Source: Bacillota bacterium (GTDB taxonomy: Bacteria > Bacillota > Clostridia > Lachnospirales > Lachnospiraceae). From it: a stretch of DNA of 20,396 bases. Of the stretch, positions 8,515 through 15,550 are shown piece by piece. Positions within the stretch are counted from its first letter, which is position 1; each line of letters starts with the position of its first letter. The notes beneath the pieces were generated by a model. It did not search any database and was not told the DNA's origin. It worked only from the letters and a program-made list of their open reading frames with translations. The stretch spans positions 1 to 20,396 of the forward strand of contig JAEZPG010000005.1 of assembly GCA_023413555.1 (NCBI GenBank), in the 5' to 3' direction. Position numbers and translations under genes: made by a program.

Positions 8515-8635
8515 CGTCATTCCCCCAATCGCTATACATCAACTACGAAATGTACAATAGTCTTTTCACATTATTTAATTACCACTTTTGTATTAGTTAG
8601 AAACTTGGATGCAATCTTCATAATTCATTTAATCT

Positions 8636-8664
8636 ATTATAAAATTGTTTTCAATTATATACAA
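8636..8664 (-). promoter_or_regulatory. Weak candidate promoter of the small lipoprotein gene
   Basis: On the minus strand TTGTAT (8664-8659), 17 nt, then TATAAT (8641-8636) lie about 120 nt before the gene. The -10 is perfect but the -35 matches only 3 of 6 in a very AT-rich stretch. Confidence 0.3.
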
Positions 8665-8700
8665 TAACAACTATATCTCTTGTATCACAAAATTAGATAT

Positions 8701-8744
8701 AAAAACAGTCGCATAGTTGCTTTTATGCAATTATGCGACTGTTT
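8701..8744 (-). terminator. Rho-independent terminator downstream of nrdD
   Basis: An 18-bp stem with a single G-T pair (arms 8703-8720 and 8727-8744, 6-nt loop) is followed on the minus strand by a T-rich tail that starts in the stem (8705-8701). It lies about 85 nt after the nrdD stop. Confidence 0.85.
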
Positions 8745-8828
8745 CGTATTATAATATTCTTTAAAGCATTGTATTTACTAGTTTTGTAATCAGGAGATTC
8801 AGCTATATTTATGAGAATAACTTCCACC

Positions 8829-10955
8829 TCAAATATGCAACACTCTTGCGTTTATTTCCTTCGTCTTTCCTACATTCCAGAAATTCTCGCCCAGGTATCC
8901 GCAGGTTCTTCTTGTTACATTCATTTTAGAATGATCCTTATTATGGCATTGCGGACATTCCCACTCTAGATTATCATTTATGGTAATCTCGCCGTCAAAG
9001 CCGCAGACATGGCAATAGTCAGATTTGGTGTTGAACTCTGCATACTGGATGTTGTCGTAGATATATTTTACAATCTCCTCTAGCGCTTCCAGATTGTGCC
9101 TCATATTTGGAATCTCTACATAAGAGATAGCCCCACCAGAAGAAATCACCTGAAACTGGCTCTCAAAGTTGAATTTACTAAAAGCATCAATTTTTTCACG
9201 AACATCCACATGATAGGAATTAGTATAGTAACCTTTATCTGTCACGTCTTCAATACTTCCAAAACGTTCTTTATCAATACGGGCAAAACGGTAGCATAAA
9301 GACTCAGCAGGCGTACCATATAGGCCAAAACCGATTCCGGTCTCCTCCTTCCAAGTATCTGTGGCCTTACGAAGTCGGTTCATAAGACGTAGAGCAAACG
9401 CAGTTCCCTTTGGATCTGTATGACTGACACCAGTCATTAGCTTAGTTACTTCATAAAGACCGATATAACCTAAGGAAATGGTAGAATATCCGTTATGAAG
9501 TAGTTTATCTATGGTCTCACCTTTTCTTAGCCTAGCAATGGCTCCGTACTGCCAGTGTATTGGACTGACATCTGATAGGGTACCTTCTAACGCACGATGG
9601 CGGCAGATTAAAGCTTCAAAGCAAAGACTCAGACGCTCCTCTAACAGCTGCCAGAAATATTCCTCATCACCATCAGCTATAATACCAATCTGAGGCAAAT
9701 TCAAGCTGACTACACCTTGATTAAAACGTCCCTCAAATTTATATTGCCCATTTTCGTCCTTCCAAGGAGAGAGAAAACTTCTACACCCCATACAGCTAAA
9801 TACATTACCTTCGTAGTTGGCACGCATCTGTTTGGCAGAGATGTAGTCCGGATATAGCCGTTTTGCAGAACATTTTACAGCAAGCTTTGTGATATAGTCG
9901 TACTTGCCACCCTTTAAACAATTATGCTCATCTAAGACGTAGATTAGCTTAGGGAAAGCAGGTGTAATGTAAACACCTTTTTCATTTTTAATTCCTTCCA
10001 GACGTTGTCTTAAGATTTCTTCAATAATCATGGCATTTTCTTCTATATACTCGTCGTCCTTGTCCAAGTTCAAGAATAAGGTGACAAATGGGGATTGGCC
10101 ATTGGTAGTCATTAAGGTATTAATTTGATACTGAATAGTCTGTACTCCACTCTTTAATTCATCCTGTAAGCGATCACTAATAAACTGCTCCATCAGCTCC
10201 GGTGTAAGCTTGTCTCCAAACTTTACTTTATAGTGCGCCTCATATTTATCTTTACTCTTACGAAGATATCTTCCAAGATGACGTACATCTACAGATTGTC
10301 CACCGTACTGACTACTGGCTACTGCAGATATAATCTGCGTCATTACCGTGCAGGCTACCTGAAAGCTTTTTGGACACTCAATTAATTTTCCATTCATAAC
10401 TGTTCCATTTTCCAACATATCCCCAATATTAATGAGACAGCAGTTGAAAATAGATTGTAAAAAGTAATCTGCATCATGAAAATGAAGAATTCCTTCCTCA
10501 TGTGCTTTGCTAATTTTCTCTGGAAGTAAAAGACGTCTTGTTAAGTCCTTACTAACTTCTCCAGCAATCAAATCTCGTTGCGTACTGGCAATCACTGCAT
10601 TTTTATTAGAGTTTTCCTCCATCACGTCCTTATTACTGTTTTTTATAAGGCTCATAATGGATTCGTCTGTGGTATTTGCTTTTCTTACTAGTTCTCTACT
10701 GTAGCGATATATAATATAAGTCTTGGCTAATGTAAATTTACCATAAGCCATTATTTTTTGTTCAATCATATCCTGAATATCTTCCACCTGCATCTGATCT
10801 CTTTTGAGACCTTCGATCCCTGCGACAATTGATTCAATCTTATCTTCAGATATACGTTCGTAATCTTCAACCTCTACATTTGCTTTTCGTATTGCAGCCA
10901 TAATTTTATTTCGATCAAATTCTGCAATACGTCCATCCCTTTTAATAACTTTCAT
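8829..10955 (-). CDS. nrdD: Anaerobic (class III) ribonucleoside-triphosphate reductase
   Basis: NrdD makes dNTPs from NTPs under anoxia, using a glycyl radical and formate as reductant. The 708-residue protein has an N-terminal ATP-cone (about 3-92, starting KVIKRDGRIAEFDRNKI) for allosteric control of activity. The ten-stranded barrel of glycyl radical enzymes follows. Candidate active-site cysteines are in FNCCLINIGD (C172, C173) and SCMGCR (C388, C391). The C-terminus has the zinc site C648-x2-C651 and C667-x2-C670, then the radical loop RRTCGYLGE with the radical glycine at G686. Length and order are normal. A GAAAGGA site precedes ATG 10955. The radical-SAM activase NrdG is required but is not encoded in the window, so it must be elsewhere. 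Regulation by NrdR is suggested by two boxes upstream. Confidence 0.97.
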   Translation of the reverse strand: MKVIKRDGRIAEFDRNKIMAAIRKANVEVEDYERISEDKIESIVAGIEGLKRDQMQVEDIQDMIEQKIMAYGKFTLAKTYIIYRYSRELVRKANTTDESIMSLIKNSNKDVMEENSNKNAVIASTQRDLIAGEVSKDLTRRLLLPEKISKAHEEGILHFHDADYFLQSIFNCCLINIGDMLENGTVMNGKLIECPKSFQVACTVMTQIISAVASSQYGGQSVDVRHLGRYLRKSKDKYEAHYKVKFGDKLTPELMEQFISDRLQDELKSGVQTIQYQINTLMTTNGQSPFVTLFLNLDKDDEYIEENAMIIEEILRQRLEGIKNEKGVYITPAFPKLIYVLDEHNCLKGGKYDYITKLAVKCSAKRLYPDYISAKQMRANYEGNVFSCMGCRSFLSPWKDENGQYKFEGRFNQGVVSLNLPQIGIIADGDEEYFWQLLEERLSLCFEALICRHRALEGTLSDVSPIHWQYGAIARLRKGETIDKLLHNGYSTISLGYIGLYEVTKLMTGVSHTDPKGTAFALRLMNRLRKATDTWKEETGIGFGLYGTPAESLCYRFARIDKERFGSIEDVTDKGYYTNSYHVDVREKIDAFSKFNFESQFQVISSGGAISYVEIPNMRHNLEALEEIVKYIYDNIQYAEFNTKSDYCHVCGFDGEITINDNLEWECPQCHNKDHSKMNVTRRTCGYLGENFWNVGKTKEINARVLHI

Positions 10956-10989
10956 GGCTTTCGTCCTTTCGTAATCCGTTGTCTGAATC

Positions 10990-11018
10990 AGTATATCACA
11001 GAAAGAGAAAAACGTCTA
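10990..11018 (-). promoter_or_regulatory. Candidate nrdD promoter
   Basis: On the minus strand TAGACG (11018-11013), 17 nt, then TATACT (10995-10990) fit sigma-A elements (4 of 6 and 5 of 6). The NrdR-like boxes lie immediately upstream. An alternative -10, TACTAT at 11039-11034, lies inside the proximal box but has no good -35. Confidence 0.5.
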
Positions 11019-11024
11019 GGGAAA

Positions 11025-11040
11025 GCACAAAATATAGTAA
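11025..11040. promoter_or_regulatory. NrdR box-like site, proximal
   Basis: GCACAAAATATAGTAA matches the NrdR consensus acaCwAtATaTwGtgt at about 12 of 16 positions, including the C, A, AT and G core. NrdR is the ATP/dATP-sensing repressor of ribonucleotide reductase genes and binds paired boxes. The box sits 6 bp upstream of the candidate -35. Confidence 0.55.
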
Positions 11041-11054
11041 ACTTCCTTATTTAT

Positions 11055-11070
11055 AAACTATATATGGTGT
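11055..11070. promoter_or_regulatory. NrdR box-like site, distal
   Basis: AAACTATATATGGTGT matches the NrdR consensus at 14 of 16 positions. Its centre is 30 bp from the proximal box, close to the three helical turns expected for paired NrdR boxes. It lies between the psd terminator and the nrdD promoter. Confidence 0.7.
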
Positions 11071-11080
11071 TATTTGCATA

Positions 11081-11115
11081 AAAAGGAAAATCCCTGTCTA
11101 TCATGAGACAGGGAT
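11081..11115 (-). terminator. Rho-independent terminator of the phospholipid operon
   Basis: A perfect 10-bp stem (ATCCCTGTCT at 11090-11099 with AGACAGGGAT at 11106-11115, 6-nt loop) is followed on the minus strand by TTTTCCTTTT. It starts 11 nt after the psd stop. Confidence 0.85.
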
Positions 11116-11126
11116 AAATCATTCTT

Positions 11127-11996
11127 CTATTTTACACTATAACCAATGCGTTCACCAAGCTTCACAATGGTCTCAATATTCTCTCTAGAATTCTCCAGTA
11201 AATCAGAATCTACCTTAATCTGATCTTTCTTTACAAGTAGTACTGTAGTTGAGCCACCAAATTCAAACATGCCTTTCTCTTCACCACGCTTAAAAGCATG
11301 TTTTCCATGATGGTTAATAATACGACCAATCATCATAGCTCCCACTTCTACTTGTACAACCTTATCAAAATGCTTCGTTTCTAACACAGTATATTCTCTA
11401 CAGTTACGTTTATAGATGTTGCAATGTTCAAGGGCAATTGGATTTACTGTATGTAATTCCCCCGGAATAAAGTAATTCTCGCCCTTTACGCCATCATCAA
11501 TATAGCAGTAACGATGATAATCATCCACTGTAAGACGGAAGATCATGCAATAGCCACCTTCAAACTCCTTGTAAATCTCGTCTCCATCAAGTAAATCCTG
11601 CAATGTATAAGCGGAGCCTTTGATATAAAAAACATTATGATCATTAATTTTATAGATAGAAAACTTCGAATCACATGGACTGATAAAAACTTTTGGGTCC
11701 TTACTGATTGGTCGCTTTCCTTTTCTAATCTTACGTGTAAAAAATTCATTATAAGAACGATATCTTCGTTTTTCATAATCGCTTAGTTTGATGTTTGAGT
11801 TTTTTAAAAAAATATCAATAATTCCTGTTGATAAACCGCTGTCCAAAAAACAACCCACTATCCTGGATATCATAGGTTTGGTTAATACCTTTAACAGCAT
11901 TCTACCAGGGACTGTTTTATACAGTAAACCAAGAGTTACTTCCTGGCTTTCATTTGTAGTCAAATAATGTCCCTTACGATCTTTTATTACACTCAT
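11127..11996 (-). CDS. psd: Phosphatidylserine decarboxylase proenzyme
   Basis: Psd decarboxylates phosphatidylserine to phosphatidylethanolamine. The precursor cuts itself before a serine, which becomes the pyruvoyl cofactor. The 289-residue protein has the expected triad: D109 in SPCDS, H161 in DDYHRYCY, and S249 in the cleavage motif FGGSTTVLL (GGST, a variant of the classical LGST). Cleavage would give a beta chain of 248 residues and an alpha chain of 41. The VEVGAMMIGRI segment is also typical. The start lies 1 nt after the pssA stop, with AAAGGGG inside the end of pssA. It is last in the operon and takes the PssA product as substrate. It acts at the inner face of the membrane. Confidence 0.96.
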   Translation of the reverse strand: MSVIKDRKGHYLTTNESQEVTLGLLYKTVPGRMLLKVLTKPMISRIVGCFLDSGLSTGIIDIFLKNSNIKLSDYEKRRYRSYNEFFTRKIRKGKRPISKDPKVFISPCDSKFSIYKINDHNVFYIKGSAYTLQDLLDGDEIYKEFEGGYCMIFRLTVDDYHRYCYIDDGVKGENYFIPGELHTVNPIALEHCNIYKRNCREYTVLETKHFDKVVQVEVGAMMIGRIINHHGKHAFKRGEEKGMFEFGGSTTVLLVKKDQIKVDSDLLENSRENIETIVKLGERIGYSVK

Positions 11997-11997
11997 A

Positions 11998-12615
11998 TTA
12001 GAACCCCTTTACAAACCAGATAAATTCAGCGATACCAACCACTAAACAAACTAGCATGCCTTTCATTTGAAGCTTTATCACTTTAAATTTCAAAACAAAA
12101 GCAACTGCTATAATTGCCAAACAAACAGCATACACCTGCGGAAAGCTAGAACCAATATACTCACGGAAACTGTAAACCAAAGGAAGTATCAAAGCCACGT
12201 TGGTAACTGGTAATCCCTCATAATGCACTCTTGGACCACCCGTTGTCTGTTGGCGTTCCTCTTCCATTACATTAAAGTACGCCAATCGAACTAAAGCTGC
12301 TAAAGTATAGCATATTAATACAATATAGTATACTATATGATCTCTCATACCTAAATTATATCCGATAACTGCAGGAAGAACACCAAAACAAACTAAATCA
12401 GAAAGGGAATCAATCTGAATTCCAAATCGCTTCTCTTGAACTGTCCTCTTTCTTGTTTTAGCTACAGTTCCATCAAACATATCGCAAAGTCCTGAAAGCA
12501 TAAGCATCAACATTGCCAAAGATGTACTACCATCTATTGCACTATAAGCCCCAAACAACGCTAAGCCTGCTCCAATGTAAGTCAAAATAACAGTATAATT
12601 ATAGAAGCCTATCAT
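11998..12615 (-). CDS. pssA: CDP-diacylglycerol-serine O-phosphatidyltransferase
   Basis: PssA joins CDP-diacylglycerol and L-serine to give phosphatidylserine. The 205-residue membrane protein has the CDP-alcohol phosphatidyltransferase motif: D45-x2-D48-G49-x2-A52, then G65-x3-D69-x3-D73. The usual AR is AK here (K53), and the spacer before G65 is three residues longer than in the Bacillus enzyme. From memory this fits clostridial PssA proteins (EKRFGIQIDSLSD). About five or six helices follow. The start shares one base with the preceding stop (TAATG), with GGGAG about 9 nt ahead. The neighbour psd makes the serine head group assignment much safer than other CDP-alcohol transferases. Confidence 0.95.
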   Translation of the reverse strand: MIGFYNYTVILTYIGAGLALFGAYSAIDGSTSLAMLMLMLSGLCDMFDGTVAKTRKRTVQEKRFGIQIDSLSDLVCFGVLPAVIGYNLGMRDHIVYYIVLICYTLAALVRLAYFNVMEEERQQTTGGPRVHYEGLPVTNVALILPLVYSFREYIGSSFPQVYAVCLAIIAVAFVLKFKVIKLQMKGMLVCLVVGIAEFIWFVKGF

Positions 12616-13670
12616 TATATCTTTCTCCCTTCAGCACATTTACTGAGTCTAGTAACCCAAAAGTGATATAATACCGTTATGATACCGGTAAACACTAATT
12701 GAAAATAAAAATTAATTCCTCTAGTCAACACCATAGCCGGCGCCACAAAGTTTTCTGCATATATCTCTGCATATAGTAAAATAAACATTGCCTCGGATAC
12801 ACCTACAGCACCTGGCAGAGGCAAAGAATCTACTGTAATGGAGATTACCACCTGAAGTGCAAAAATATCCATTACATTAAAGTCTTTTAAGCCAAAGCTA
12901 CGAAACACGCAATAACCTACAGTAAATAACGCACATCTCTGTATTAGAGTAATGATAGTGGTCTTTACTAACACAGATGGATGATCTTTAAGAAATACAG
13001 CACTGCTATGATAATCTTCCAAATGCTTATAAACACTTTCCAACTTAGCTTGTGGTCGTTTCATGATGTGTAGTTTAGCTAAAATTTTAAAAAATCCTGA
13101 TACCACTTTTTTAACAATCTTTTTGCTATACATGCACAATAAACATGCTGCTATAATCGCAATATTAATAATAATACCTATAATAAACAGCCAAAAAGTC
13201 AGACGGTTACGCATAATAAAGTCTCGATGTACAAAACATACAATAAGACCTAAGAAAAGTAGCACCACCTTAAATATTACCGTATAGAGTAATATAACAA
13301 TTGAGGTTTTAGAAATAGGAAGCCCATCCCTAGACATATAGTAAACTAACACAGGCTGACCACCAGTAGCAGATGGTGTTATTCCACAATAAAATAAATC
13401 TATACTGGAATAGCAGAAACTTCTAATTAAACCAATTGACATTCCTATGGACTGTCCTAGTATAGATAAGCTAACACCTTCCAGAAATATATTTCCAAAA
13501 ACCATAAGAACTGCAATTATTAAAAATCGATTATCCGAATCATGGATAATCTTCATTAATGTCTTTAAATCACAAGTCCGAAAAACAACATAGTATGTAA
13601 GGAGAAATAAAGCTATCAATAAAATAAAACTAGTCACATACTTATTATCGAATTTCTTAAGTATCTTCAT
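12615..13670 (-). CDS. YbhN/UPF0104-family membrane protein (MprF flippase-domain-like)
   Basis: This 351-residue polytopic protein belongs to the family of the N-terminal transmembrane domain of lysylphosphatidylglycerol synthases. It has the two family signatures TPSATGGQPVLVYYMSR and SLPLPGAVGVSEAMF and roughly eight hydrophobic helices. It lacks the cytosolic aminoacyl-transferase domain of MprF, so it is not a lysyl-PG synthase. In MprF this membrane domain flips lipid. Here, leading an operon with pssA and psd, it may move or regulate phosphatidylserine or phosphatidylethanolamine, but that is inference. It shares one base with pssA. It is transcribed from the candidate promoter at 13784-13814, with a leader of about 105 nt. 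Confidence 0.9.
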   Translation of the reverse strand: MKILKKFDNKYVTSFILLIALFLLTYYVVFRTCDLKTLMKIIHDSDNRFLIIAVLMVFGNIFLEGVSLSILGQSIGMSIGLIRSFCYSSIDLFYCGITPSATGGQPVLVYYMSRDGLPISKTSIVILLYTVIFKVVLLFLGLIVCFVHRDFIMRNRLTFWLFIIGIIINIAIIAACLLCMYSKKIVKKVVSGFFKILAKLHIMKRPQAKLESVYKHLEDYHSSAVFLKDHPSVLVKTTIITLIQRCALFTVGYCVFRSFGLKDFNVMDIFALQVVISITVDSLPLPGAVGVSEAMFILLYAEIYAENFVAPAMVLTRGINFYFQLVFTGIITVLYHFWVTRLSKCAEGRKI

Positions 13671-13745
13671 TCTGTCACCTTTTAGAACCAGTTAACAAAC
13701 TAATGCAAAAAGCTCTATCCTAACATATTATAGGCATTACCCTCT

Positions 13746-13767
13746 AACTGGACATAACTGTCCTGTT
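13746..13767. promoter_or_regulatory. Imperfect dyad in the leader of the phospholipid operon
   Basis: Read on the minus strand, AACAGGACA, GTTA, then TGTCCAGTT form an inverted repeat with 8 of 9 paired positions. It lies about 10-31 nt after the expected transcription start, a good place for a repressor operator. The arms are too short and T-poor downstream to be a terminator. The binding protein is unknown. Confidence 0.4.
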
Positions 13768-13783
13768 GTAACATCCATTTAGC

Positions 13784-13814
13784 ATTATACCATAGGTTAC
13801 TAGTAGGTAGTCAA
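13784..13814 (-). promoter_or_regulatory. Candidate promoter of the phospholipid operon
   Basis: On the minus strand TTGACT (13814-13809) and TATAAT (13789-13784) are close to consensus. The spacer is 19 nt, longer than the usual 17. A TATGG just before the -10 gives some extended -10 character. Confidence 0.5.
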
Positions 13815-14082
13815 GTATTTAGACATATTTTATTCATAATTCTAAAAAATTAATAAACTTTTCTAGATTACTATTTCCATTATTATGTATGTCCACATTA
13901 TTCCTTCCATATATAGGATTATATTGGTTCTTATAATAACCATAATAGTCCATTTTTAAACTATATATTTATTTTTTTTACAAATTTATTTATTTTTTGT
14001 TTTTTGCTTTGTCTTTCGTATATTATGAAATACTTTTATCCATTTCCCATCCATTTCCCAAATCATATCTATCACTTTACCA

Positions 14083-14316
14083 TTATCTCGGATCAATATA
14101 ATGAACCTCATGTATATATGCTTCTAGAACAGTACTATTTTCAGTCTGATATGCTTCTATACAGTCATTCTCACTGCTTTCCACAACTTCATCAGTCTGA
14201 ATATACACGGAAGTAGTTTTAGGTTCATTTACGATCAGTAACCCATTGAAGATAAAGCTTAAACTGATGATTACACTAGTAATTTTTACTGATTGTTTTA
14301 ATGTCTTCATATTCAT
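14083..14316 (-). CDS. Small putative exported or membrane-anchored protein, 77 residues
   Basis: I do not recognise this protein. It has a basic N-terminus (MNMKTLKQSVK), one hydrophobic stretch (about 13-29, ITSVIISLSFIFNGLLIV) and an acidic, hydrophilic remainder of about 45 residues with a single cysteine. That is the layout of a small secreted or membrane-anchored protein. AAAGGAG precedes it, but 13 nt before the first ATG, which is longer than usual; a second ATG follows at codon 3. No terminator or strong promoter was found. It could be a genuine short gene or a chance ORF; the signal-like N-terminus and the ribosome site favour a gene. Confidence 0.5.
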   Translation of the reverse strand: MNMKTLKQSVKITSVIISLSFIFNGLLIVNEPKTTSVYIQTDEVVESSENDCIEAYQTENSTVLEAYIHEVHYIDPR

Positions 14317-14545
14317 ACTATAAATAGCACTCCTTTCGTAAATGTCTTCGTTACAATAATAGGATTTGCAACATTTATTAATTTATACTTCCATAATTTA
14401 CATTCAAATTCCTATTTTTCATTTAAATCTAATCCTTGATTAAAAATGTATTTATTAGTACAATATAAATAACTTAATACTACTTACATTAATTTTAATG
14501 TTTTGACAATTAGTAATTTTATAATACAATTTTAAGGAGACAACT

Positions 14546-15424
14546 ATGAGCGACTATGTAATAATAAGCGACGCCACTCTAGACTTACCTTTGGATGTTA
14601 TGGAACAACATAAGATTCATGTTATACCGATGACATTTACTCTAAATGATGTTTCTTACACCCATTACCCAGACGAAAGAGAGATTACCATTGAAGCTTT
14701 CTATAAGGCATTAACTGAAGGTGGCCTTTCCCAATCCTCTCAGATACCTCCCATTATCTATCAGGAATTTATGGAAGAGTTTTTGAAACAGGGTAAGGAT
14801 ATTTATTATATTGCATTTTCCTCAGGACTGAGTGGAACCTACAATTCTGGAAGAATGGTAATGGAGAATCTTAAAGAAAAATATCCAAATCAAAAATTAT
14901 TATGCTCAGATACTCTTTGCGCATCCGTTGGAGAAGGACTATTAGTTCTCACCGCTGCAAGAAAAAAGGAAGAAGGCTTATCTATAGAAGAATTACAGCA
15001 ATGGGTAAATAAACATCGTAGTAATTTTATGCATTGGTTTACTGTAAAAGATTTATTTTACCTAAAACGAGGTGGACGTCTTTCCAGCCTGGAAGCATTA
15101 GTAGGAACAGCTCTGAAGATTCGACCTGTATTAACTACAGATGACGAGGGTAAATTAGTGGTATTCTCCAAGTTACGAGGCTCTAAAAAAGAACTTGAAT
15201 TTCTTGTAAATGCCTTAGAAACTCAAGCAATCGCGCCAGCTAATCAAACAGTAATCATTGGACATAGTGATAATTTAGAGCAGGCTAAGGCCCTAGAACA
15301 GTTAATAAAAGAAAAAAATATTGTAAAAGAAATTATAATATCACAGATTGGACCTATTATAGGAACTCATACAGGTCCTGGAATGTTGGCACTTACCTTT
15401 TATGGGGAAAAACCTGCAAATTAA
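14546..15424 (+). CDS. DegV family fatty-acid-binding protein
   Basis: DegV proteins bind fatty acids. In Firmicutes some act as FakB, presenting exogenous fatty acid to the kinase FakA for phosphorylation. The 292-residue protein has the family features: N-terminal YVIISDATLDLP, TSQ-like SQSSQIPP (62-69), the ligand-contact motif SSGLSGTYNS (92-101), YLKRGGRLSS, and the C-terminal IGPIIGTHTGPG. AAGGAG lies 6 nt before ATG 14546. A TTGACA at 14503 is upstream, but no -10 at a proper spacing gives a sensible start site, so the promoter is unresolved in the AT-rich 14317-14545 region. It is the only confident plus-strand gene and is convergent with the PHP fusion gene. No fakA is in the window. 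Confidence 0.95.
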   Translation: MSDYVIISDATLDLPLDVMEQHKIHVIPMTFTLNDVSYTHYPDEREITIEAFYKALTEGGLSQSSQIPPIIYQEFMEEFLKQGKDIYYIAFSSGLSGTYNSGRMVMENLKEKYPNQKLLCSDTLCASVGEGLLVLTAARKKEEGLSIEELQQWVNKHRSNFMHWFTVKDLFYLKRGGRLSSLEALVGTALKIRPVLTTDDEGKLVVFSKLRGSKKELEFLVNALETQAIAPANQTVIIGHSDNLEQAKALEQLIKEKNIVKEIIISQIGPIIGTHTGPGMLALTFYGEKPAN

Positions 15425-15467
15425 AAAACATTGCTTGCAAAACTCTCCGCATGGGGGCCTTGCAAGC
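15423..15467 (-). terminator. Terminator-like hairpin for the minus-strand PHP fusion gene
   Basis: Perfect 8-bp arms GCTTGCAA (15433-15440) and TTGCAAGC (15460-15467) enclose a loop with a short inner CTCC/GGGG stem. On the minus strand a run of six T residues follows four bases later (15428-15423), just at the degV stop. Confidence 0.6.
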
Positions 15468-15499
15468 GGCAACTTCTTCTCCAACCCAGTGCGACCCTT

Positions 15500-15529
15500 G
15501 ACTTCCTATTATGTAGGAAGTCTTTTTTT
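15500..15529 (+). terminator. Rho-independent terminator of degV
   Basis: A perfect 9-bp stem (GACTTCCTA at 15500-15508 with TAGGAAGTC at 15514-15522, 5-nt loop) is followed by seven T residues. Together with the hairpin at 15433-15467 it separates the convergent transcripts. Confidence 0.92.
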
Positions 15530-15550
15530 ATTTGATAGGGTAGTTCGATA

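Larger units (their letters stand above)
8515..8828. other. Intergenic region between nrdD and the small lipoprotein gene
   Basis: No gene is supported here. The region carries the nrdD terminator hairpin (8701-8744), a candidate promoter (8636-8664) and a leader of over 100 nt for the lipoprotein gene. nrdG, which often sits directly downstream of nrdD, is absent. Confidence 0.6.
13671..14082. other. Intergenic region upstream of the phospholipid operon
   Basis: No gene is supported in this 412-bp gap. It holds the operon leader, the dyad at 13746-13767 and the promoter at 13784-13814. The part from about 13820 to 14030 is very AT-rich without clear structure. Two exact copies of CCATTTCCCA (14040-14049 and 14051-14060, 11-bp period) lie just downstream of the small ORF. 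No terminator hairpin for that ORF was found. Confidence 0.6.

Noticed and set aside
11543..11776. A 77-codon minus-strand frame inside psd
   Set aside because: It overlaps psd in another frame, and the psd catalytic residues show the correct frame.
12615..13670. Full MprF (lysyl-phosphatidylglycerol synthase)
   Set aside because: The protein is only 351 residues and ends after the membrane domain; the synthase domain is missing.
13671..13783. A riboswitch or T-box in the phospholipid operon leader
   Set aside because: No T-box sequence, no conserved aptamer core and no terminator/antiterminator pair can be seen in the roughly 105-nt leader.
14503..14530. TTGACA-N16-TACAAT as the degV promoter
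   Set aside because: Transcription from it would start within the AAGGAG ribosome site. The nearby TATAAT (14520-14525) is only 11 nt from the TTGACA. Neither is convincing.
15423..15529. A small RNA between degV and the PHP fusion gene
   Set aside because: The two hairpins are better explained as opposed terminators for convergent genes; no promoter is visible for a separate RNA.
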